A DNA stretch of 53,004 bases from positions 1 to 53,004 of the forward strand of contig JNEU01001138.1 in assembly GCA_000697475.1 (NCBI GenBank), written 5' to 3'. Below are positions 45,783-53,004 of this stretch, one piece after another. Every line of letters starts with the position of its first letter. Position 1 is the first letter of the stretch. The position numbers and the translations under genes are program-made. Source of the stretch: Lichtheimia corymbifera B2541. Its lineage: Eukaryota > Mucoromycota > Mucoromycetes > Mucorales > Lichtheimiaceae. Below the pieces are notes generated by a model. That model worked only from the letters and a program-made list of their open reading frames with translations. It did no database searches and had not been told where the DNA came from.

Positions 45783-48700
45783 CTATCGAAGGGATTGAAG
45801 ACGTACAAGTGTAGCATATTCGCCTCTTTTTCGCAGTAGCTCCCAATGAGTTCCTTGCTCGATAATACGGCCATCACGGATATAGCAAATAAGATCAGCG
45901 TTCTGCACAGTGGAGAGTGTATGAGCGATAATGAAAATGGTGCGATCAGCTTGATGGATGAGTTGATCAATGGCAGCTTGAATTTGTTGTTCTGATTCGG
46001 CATCAAGAGCAGATGTAGCTTCATCCAATAAAAGTATTTTGGGTTGTCTAAGTAAGGCACGTGCCAAGGCGATGCGTTGCTTTTGTCCACCCGACAATTG
46101 AATACCTCGACTGCTGCTACTGCACCCTACACGCGTGTCATAACCTTGAGGAAGGCTGGTAATGAAATCATGCATGCCAACTAAACGAGCAGCATCCTCC
46201 ACTTGTTGTCGTGTAACTTGGATATCTTCATGGCTCGCACAACCCAACCAGATATTATCGCCAATGGATAAACCAAACAAAACAGGCTCTTGCGAAACGA
46301 GTGCCATGGGTTGTCTCAAAGAATTCAAAGTGTAGGAACGAGTACTGCTGCCATCCAGAATAACGTCGCCATCGGTAGGATCATACCATCTTTGTAATAA
46401 GCCAATACCGGTGGATTTACCACATCCTGAAGGACCCACTAATCCGATCGTCATGCCAGCCTTGGCTTCCATCGTAAAATCACCATTGAACACTGCTGTA
46501 TCAGGCCGTGTGGGATAGCTAAATGCAACATTGTGGAATGCAACATGGCCATCCACACTCGCTGGTTCCAATCCTTCGGTATCAGGGATGATCTCGGGTT
46601 TACGTTCAAGAATAGAATACACAGCAATGGCTGCATATTTGGCTCGTGCATATGTTGTCCCGAATGCACCAAGGCGACCAATACTGTGCACAGACACCAG
46701 CACACAAAATAAGCAAACAAACATTGCTGTAGGATCCAGAATCCCTTGGTCGACATATTGCGTTCCCAAATGCAAGGACAAGGCTGAAACATGCATCATG
46801 AAACCTTGGTTAAGGGAGTTGCCGATAGAGGAAAGGAAAGCTTTGGACCTGGCAATACGGTGTGGATGTTCAATTGCTTTACGATATTGCAATTCAAAAA
46901 AGGATTGCTGACCAAGTGCGACAACGGTGCGGATCTCTTTTACAGCTTCTGACATGATAATGTTGCATTGTTCGTGGGCTTGGATCGATTTGTGCTCATA
47001 GCTCCGTTGTATATGTGCTTCATAAAAGCTCGCACCCATGACGATGGGAGATAATGCAGAGACAACACCTGTCATCAATGGACTTTGTAGGAAGGATATC
47101 AACAAGCCTATCCATGTTTATTAGCTGGTGGTGAACTAAATCCACAATTCATAGCAGCTTACCGGTAATTGCAGTGAAAATGATTTGAACAATATCTCCA
47201 GGCACCTTAGTCACTAGCTGATACACATTTCTCGCCTCCACAGCAAGTTGGGATGTAAGGACGCTCGTCGTGTGGCGATCAAAGTAGGCAACCTCTTGTC
47301 CAAGGTAAGCATCAAACACTTGTCCACGCAATCGTTCGGTGTACAATTCTCCTGCTGCTTCAAAGCAAATCAACTGCAATGCATAAATGACAAAAGCTGC
47401 AAGTGCAAAGAGGAATATACAGAATCCATATGCATCAGCCTTGTCGGAAGCTCGATCTTTTTGCACCAAGTCGAGTATTGAATGTGAAATAACGTAAGCG
47501 ACAGCTGGGAAAATAAAACCGGCGAGAGCAGTAGCAGCAATTCCCAATAACAATAGCCATCGTTCGTTGCGATGCATTTGTCGAATCACTTTCAATATTG
47601 GAGCACGCTTTTTGGCCATTTCTTTGGTTGCATTTTTGTCATTGGTTCGCCGCATTTCATAAGCATCCATCATATTGTCGGTTGCATTAACAGGGGTCAC
47701 TGCTAATGCTGTATGGTAATCTGACGTGTTATCGCTTGCTGGAGTTTGACGCATTCTTTCTTTTTCATAATCGACAATATTTTGATGAGTCGCGGCTGTC
47801 ATGGCAACACGTTGTTCATGATCAGATACATCTTCTCTTTGTTGTTGCTGGATGGCGATTTCTTGGAGACGCACTAATTTGGCATACGTGCTACCACGTT
47901 GCTGGAGCAGCTGTTGATGAGTGCCAACTTGAGCAACCTTTCCGTGTTGGATGACAATGATCTGATCAGCGTTACGAATCGTTGATAGCCTTTGTGCTAC
48001 GATGAAAGTTGTACGACGTGCTGTAGCTGTCTCAAGAGCTCGTTGAACCGCTAACTCTGAATTTGTATCCAATGCTGATGTAGCCTACATATTAGACAAA
48101 TGTATATGAATATCAACATCCTTCAGGCTCCCGTTCGTCTTGATTTTACCTCATCCAGCAGTAGAATAGGTGGGTTGCTAATAATTGCCCTTGCAATGGC
48201 AATGCGTTGTCGTTGGCCAACAGAGAGTTTGCACCCATTTCCACCAACGTTTGTGTCATATCCATCGGGTAATGCCGAAATAAAGCCATGACAATTTGCT
48301 TGTATGCATGCGAACACCATTTGCTCCTGAGTTATGTTGCCAGTTGGTGCACCAAGTAATAGGTTTTGTCGAATTGTCATGTTGAAAAGCTTTGGCTCTT
48401 GGCTGACAACTGCAACGTGCCTTCGAAACCACCGCACATCCACGTCCTTGATATCAATGCCATCAACAAGTATTTTTCCAGAGCATACATCATAAAGTCT
48501 TTGAATAAGCTGTATCACGGTCGATTTCCCTGATCCAGATGCACCCACAATAGCCACAGTCGTTCCTGGTTGGACAATGAAGTTGACATTGTTTAATACC
48601 TGAAGGTCTAAAAGTATATGAATATCGACAACCAAAGGTCACAGAAGATGTTATTTGTTACCTGGACGTGTTGCATAATGAAATGATACGTTATTGAATT

Positions 48701-49913
48701 CAATATGGCCGGTGATCACGGGAAAGCGTTGACCAATTCGAGGAGTGTCAATGGTAGGTGTGCTGTCAATGGTATCAAATATCTTGCGTGCAACACCATA
48801 TGCAGCAGCAATCGCCATCATGTGACCAGGAACTTGTAAAAAGGTAATTGATCCAAGCATCATGCCAAGAATTGCTGTCAGTGCTCTCCAACCGTCAATG
48901 TTGCCACGTGCAATCACGTTTCCAGAGTACCAGATCGCCAAAGCATAGGTCATAAGCAATACAGATACAAACGCTGCATAGCATAATCCACCATATAGCC
49001 CGCGTCGCAGCCCTGCTTTGCGTGTCTTGACAAGATATGCCTTGTACATGTTGGAAAATCGTGTTTGCAATGAAAATGCATAGACTGTGCGAATATTATC
49101 GACCACTTGTTGGGCAACGGATGCAGCATCGCCATAAGCATCTTGAAGCTTATAAGTACTGTGTACAAGCCAATGAATCGAAAGATAGGCCATGATCCCC
49201 AAAAGCGGAAGCACCGGAATGATGACGACTGCTACCTGCCATCCAGCAATAAAAGCCATCATAAACCCTGATACGAATGCCGCAATTGCACGTACGAGTC
49301 CACCAAAGCGCTCCGAAATGGCATCTTGAAGTTGCTGCATGTCAAGTGCAAGTCGTGACGTGATTGCATCCATATCCCGAAGTTCAAACCAGCTCATATC
49401 TTGGCGCATGAGCGACTTGATATAGTGGATACGTATTGAACGTGCTTGGTTCTCGCCTGTAATAATCCATAACGTGCTGCCAATATACGCCAAGACAACA
49501 ATGAATCCACCCACAATGGCAAATCCAACTACGACAGGTTGTAGTCCTTCATTCAATGAAGCTTCGCCTGCTGAAATAGACTCAATGGCGTCACTGGTTG
49601 TAAGTGCAAAGATTGCAACAGATGCGGTTTGGAGGCACCCAACGAGAATAGAACATATACATGCTGCTGCAATGAGATATCCATCCTTTGGTGTGGCAAA
49701 GCGAAATAACATTCGTATTGATATTCCTCGTTTCATCTGGAGTCGCCTTAATAATGATGACAAGAAGCGTCGTTGGCCACCACGATGATTCGTTGTTGCA
49801 TGTGGATTGTCATCATTATTGCTGATAACTTCCTGGCTTATGGATGATATTGAATCTTGATCTTGCATCTTTTGGAATGGTGATGTTTGCCGTGTTGTAT
49901 TGAAGAACATCAT
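45783..49913 (-). CDS. Full-length ABCB (P-glycoprotein-type) transporter
   Basis: Predicted plasma-membrane or vacuolar exporter with layout TMD1-NBD1-TMD2-NBD2. Four exons (49913-48662, 48607-48150, 48084-47163, 47107-45783) give about 1318 aa. NBD1 has GASGSGKST (Walker A), VSQEPKLF (Q loop) and LLLDEATSALD (Walker B plus D loop). Its signature reads LSVGQ (48213-48227) and its switch region reads IVAQRLST, with Gln where His is expected (47992-47994). NBD2 is canonical: GPSGCGKST, VSQEPVLF, LSGGQKQR, LLLDEATSALD and IIAHTLST. A polar linker of about 100 residues separates the halves. The start may instead be the ATG at 49868 (MQDQDS), which has a better context. Close families are fungal multidrug and pheromone exporters such as Pmd1 and Ste6; the substrate is unknown. 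Confidence 0.94.
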
Positions 49914-50118
49914 GACATAGAAAAGAAACGGGTGAAATACGTAAAGGCACCGATGTATGATGAGCGGCGGCAATGTCTTTGATCCCTTATTAGATAAACG
50001 AAGCGGAGCTTTATCACGCATTGTCAAATGAACAATCCTTACCTTGAGTATAACGCAACCTACACCAATATAAATGCTCTTGAAAAGACCTTCATTGCGA
50101 TCAGAGTACATCACTTGT

Positions 50119-50535
50119 TCATATTGCATCGGTGCCGCGATGAAAATTCCATGTCATGATGATTTTCGGCGCTGGTGCCGTCATTGTCCGTGTCGGTCTG
50201 TGCGTCATCCGCTCATCTCCTAAGGTACTGGTTTCTGATTTTAGGAACACCGAAAACAAAAAAAATCATTTAATATCTGCCAAGCATTTGTTGTACGCTG
50301 ACTAGTACACCTACCGCTCCTTATAATCATAATTTCAATTAATTGCCTTGCATCATACAAGCCATAAGGATGTCGGTGACCATCGCTGATGAAACCCGTT
50401 TGTGTAACTAGAGGTCTTTGCGCCGCACTGCCAAACACAACGATGGATATCAACGCCCTAGATGATATAAAGTGAGCTTGGTATCTCGATGGTTACTTTT
50501 AATTTGATAACGTACCTGCATAACGCCAATACCAT
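50119..50535 (-). CDS. Candidate small three-exon gene upstream of the ABC transporter
   Basis: Exons 50535-50516, 50457-50315 and 50219-50119 join through GT-AG introns with matching phases to give 87 aa. It begins MVLALCRALISIVVFGSAAQ and contains SDGHRHPYGLYDARQLIEIM. The N-terminus could be a signal peptide. The family is unknown, and no domain supports it. It may instead be upstream leader exons of the ABC transporter; its stop overlaps the ATG (50129) of the transporter's long open frame. Confidence 0.28.
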
Positions 50536-50716
50536 GCAAAATCAAAGGAGTGATAGAGAATTGCAAGCGAGCTCTTGATCATGGGCATCATCCGATTGAT
50601 TCACAGCACTGGGTATTGTTTTTCCGCAAACAAGTTCTGAGAGGCTAAAGCAGATATATTTAATCTCCCAGGCCGATCTACGTTGTTATCCTTTTCTTAC
50701 CTTCATCGCCAAGAAT

Positions 50717-51448
50717 ATGAGCTTTTATCCAAGTAGCTCCCAAGCATCATCGAAGCAAGATCACTACACAGCTCCGTTGCCACCACTGCCATCACGACGA
50801 GGATCATCATCTCAGCACTTGACAAATCAAAGCAACACCTTGGATCATCCACAGGACGAGCCACCATCTTATTACTTGACCACCAGGGGATACTATATGG
50901 GACAAGATGCAACAGCCATCGATAACAAAACGAAACGGATATATGTGAATAATGCAGCCTCGGAAGCAAGTAGTTGTAGTAATTCTCATTACCTGGAAGA
51001 AACGATACCGATGCAACAACAACAACAACAACAGCGAGACGTGATGCCACCTTATTCCTCCTCAATACTCAATGAAAGTCGACGAAAAAACACATGCTGT
51101 GGATCTTCCCAGGCGTCATGTTGGCGAGTGTTTTGGTTGATATTATCCATTGTCATCCTGAGTGCTGGTATTGGTATGGTTGCAGGATCGGGTGCATTGA
51201 AGAACGTATGCGATATCGATTGTGGTGGAGGAGCGGATGTCCAACCAGGTGTCGTTGATCGCTGTTCGGTGGTATGTGCTGATGGATGGCAAAAAGGGTT
51301 ATTGTATGCTGGTATTGTCGTAATGATCCTTTCTGCTCTATGGACCTTGTGGTTGCTGTTGATTTGCTGCATCAATCCATATATTCAGCGTAGACAAAAG
51401 AGAAAAGAACATCATCAGCAAAATGATATACACAACCCCCACATTTGA
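50717..51448 (+). CDS. Two-span membrane protein with PY motifs, unknown function
   Basis: Single exon, 243 aa. About 130 residues of polar N-terminus contain two Pro-rich motifs of the PY kind, PPSY at 49-52 and PPYS near 113, which can bind Nedd4/Rsp5-type ubiquitin ligases. A short Gln run lies between them. Two hydrophobic spans follow: VFWLILSIVILSAGIGMVAG at about 137-156, and GLLYAGIVVMILSALWTLWL then LLICC at about 195-219. The loop between them has four cysteines (CDIDC and CSVVC) that could form disulphides outside the cytoplasm. The tail is basic (QRRQKRKEHH). I know no family for it. The start follows directly on a plausible promoter shared with the minus-strand side. Confidence 0.75.
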   Translation: MSFYPSSSQASSKQDHYTAPLPPLPSRRGSSSQHLTNQSNTLDHPQDEPPSYYLTTRGYYMGQDATAIDNKTKRIYVNNAASEASSCSNSHYLEETIPMQQQQQQQRDVMPPYSSSILNESRRKNTCCGSSQASCWRVFWLILSIVILSAGIGMVAGSGALKNVCDIDCGGGADVQPGVVDRCSVVCADGWQKGLLYAGIVVMILSALWTLWLLLICCINPYIQRRQKRKEHHQQNDIHNPHI

Positions 51449-52353
51449 ATACTTCTTTGTACATGATGGCTCTGATAGCAATACCTTAATAACCTCGTAT
51501 ATAATAAAAACACACTGGTTGTTCATTGTGTATTGGTCGACAATGGGGCTTCTATCACGTTATGTCGATTGTTGCTCATGTGTTGCCTTGACGAGCAATG
51601 TCGACCGTATCCACGTTGACACGTCTCCCCACAGCAAGGAACTCATCGATTCGCGCGCCCATTCAACGTCAAAGGAGAGTGACACGTCATTTGATCTGTT
51701 GCTGAATGTGTTACTGCCATCCCATTGCAATGTGAGTGTGTTGTTAGCATCGATACTGCTCAAAGGGGAAAAGGAGTTGGGTGGAGGAAATTGCATTGCT
51801 TCCAACAATGAAACTTTGACATGTCACATGACCCAGACAAAAGCTGATGCTCCCACTACCAATAAGCACTTTGTTATCCTTTGTGGTCACAGGATGTCGT
51901 CGCCCACACATATCTTTCATTCAACATATCACTCTTTGATTGCCGACAACTCCTACGCACAATTGACCTGAACTATTTTCAAGATATTGATCCTTCGCAC
52001 CTCATTTATGAATCACTGCAAGAGCAGGGTGCTACGGCATCACAATCAAGAAGCTTTGGTCATAGATATTGAAAAAGATGAGATGAGATCAATAAAGTGG
52101 GCAGGAACAAGGTTAGATCAAGGATAAATCAGGAACATATAAAAACATACTAATATGGAAAGTGACAACATCATCCTTCAAGCCTTTAAACAACTTGGCC
52201 TTTGGTCGCCATGACCGTATGAGTTACAATATGTAAAGACCATTTTATTGGTTTCCCAGTACCATATATATCGCTTCACAATCACAGCGCTTGTCAATTA
52301 TCAGCGTCTTGTGCTCAAAGGGATACACCACTGAAGAAGAGTTAAATTACTAG
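51449..52353. other. Intergenic, no convincing gene
   Basis: A plus-strand frame at 51423-51971 and an antisense frame at 51560-51808 both stay open, but neither shows a domain, good start context or splice partner. I leave them uncalled. Confidence 0.45.
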
Positions 52354-52434
52354 GCGCACGACAAATCGTCACATCACCAATCATATTCCTGTTTTCCGAT
52401 AGTGACTAGCTTCATGAGACTATTTGTCGTGCGC
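52354..52434. repeat. Short perfect inverted repeat (13-bp arms)
   Basis: GCGCACGACAAAT at 52354-52366 is the exact reverse complement of 52422-52434, with 55 bases between. A third related word (TGTCGTGTACCTAG) lies about 23 bases beyond the right arm, at 52457-52470. The layout resembles a small terminal-inverted-repeat element or a hairpin. Confidence 0.6.
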
Positions 52435-52480
52435 ACAATAAGCAAAAATGGGACTGCTTGTCGTGTACCTAGTCGGCCTC

Positions 52481-52764
52481 TTGTGCAGCAACCTGTCAAG
52501 GATGTGTTCTTTGTAACCACCACGTGCCATTTCACTCAGGTCTCCATCTTTCCGTTAATGCAGCCGACACCATCCACTAGGAAAAAGCAACTCCATCACG
52601 TTGACAGCATATGTAAAACATAAAGGTGCCTGTATCTCTAAACTTTACAATGAAACGTAGGGTCTTTAATCGAACAAAGTTGCTCGTCAGGGCCAAAAGT
52701 ATCTTGTGTAGAAGTTTCACGATCGAGGTGGGCGATCCCAGATTTCGCAATGTCACCACCAGCC
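52481..52764 (+). repeat. Repeat copy C: left end and first unit only
   Basis: Matches 42022-42290 over its whole length, with the unit start ATGAAACGTAGGG at 52650. It ends at CAATGTCACCACCAGCC (52748-52764), the same terminus as the inverted copy at 176-350. The other five units are absent. The remaining frame can be read MKRRVFNRTKLLVRAKSILC but is not supported as a gene. Confidence 0.8.
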
Positions 52765-52838
52765 AAAGTGGATCTGAGGTCGACCTCTTGAATTTTTTTT
52801 GTCGACGAGGCTGGTGGTGACATTGCGAAATCTGGGAT
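52735..52838. repeat. Perfect 30-bp inverted repeat at the end of copy C
   Basis: Bases 52735-52764 and 52809-52838 are exact reverse complements over 30 bases, with a 44-base spacer. The right arm restates the element terminus (GGCTGGTGGTGACATTGCG) in opposite orientation. After 52838 the match is lost within a few bases. Nothing else is recognised from 52839 to the end of the window. Confidence 0.9.
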
Positions 52839-53004
52839 TGGCGAGCTGGATCCATACCGTTGGTGGAGCTGAGACGAGTGATGATGTGGTTGGTCTACCC
52901 AAACCGCGCTTTATTTTCAGATATAATAAAAAACGAATTTTTTCTCTATAATACTCTTTAGATCTTCTCAACTAAGCAAGAAATAAACGGCAGACATCTT
53001 GATA

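Noticed and set aside
51423..51971. 182-codon plus-strand frame after the PY-motif gene
   Set aside because: No domain, poor composition and overlap with the end of a good gene. An antisense frame is equally open.

Overview
This 53 kb window is nuclear DNA of a fungus. About twenty protein genes are split by short GT-AG introns, and their products are fungal: ZDS1, PIL1, ATG29, a Zn2Cys6 factor, a SAE2/CTP1 repair protein and a CHK1-type histidine kinase. The intron density, compact spacing and protein character suggest an early-diverging fungus, most likely Mucoromycota (Mucorales). The lineage is an inference. I assembled gene models by eye from splice signals and required the joined exons to keep frame from ATG to stop.

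Layout. 1-3500: repeats (array A of an undescribed family). 3512-3594: tRNA-Leu(CAA). 4108-9640: plus-strand MFS transporter, Nramp metal transporter and GID4. 9793-11895: minus-strand NDUFAF3-like factor and an OB/CCCH/methyltransferase protein. 13070-19080: plus-strand ZDS1, PDB1 and an RCK2-type kinase. 19177-27930: a dense minus-strand run of MVD1, mitochondrial GluRS, an unknown gene, a GH17 glucanase, a membrane-anchored surface protein and a smaller gene sharing that protein's promoter and first exon. 29167-30638: Zn2Cys6 factor. 31141-38374: minus-strand PIL1, an RKM-like SET methyltransferase, ATG29 and CTP1. 38704-39442: end of an LTR retrotransposon. 39443-39461: an exact Tn5/Nextera mosaic-end adapter. 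39462-41243: the 5' part of a hybrid histidine kinase that stops at the adapter. 42022-45434: array B of the repeat family, broken ORFs and an MFS relic. 45783-49913: full-length ABCB transporter. 50717-51448: a two-span membrane protein with PY motifs. 52354-52838: inverted repeats and a third piece of the repeat family.

The genes are mostly housekeeping and do not form one pathway. Recurring themes are mitochondrial function (PDB1, GluRS, NDUFAF3), carbon-source response and cell surface (GID4, GH17, PIL1), stress and cell-cycle signalling (RCK2, ZDS1, histidine kinase) and transport (MFS, Nramp, ABCB).

The main points for a second look are the adapter join at 39443-39461, which makes linkage across that point doubtful; the repeat family with its 6-unit short/long spacing; the promoter and first-exon duplication; and the asymmetric ABC transporter.
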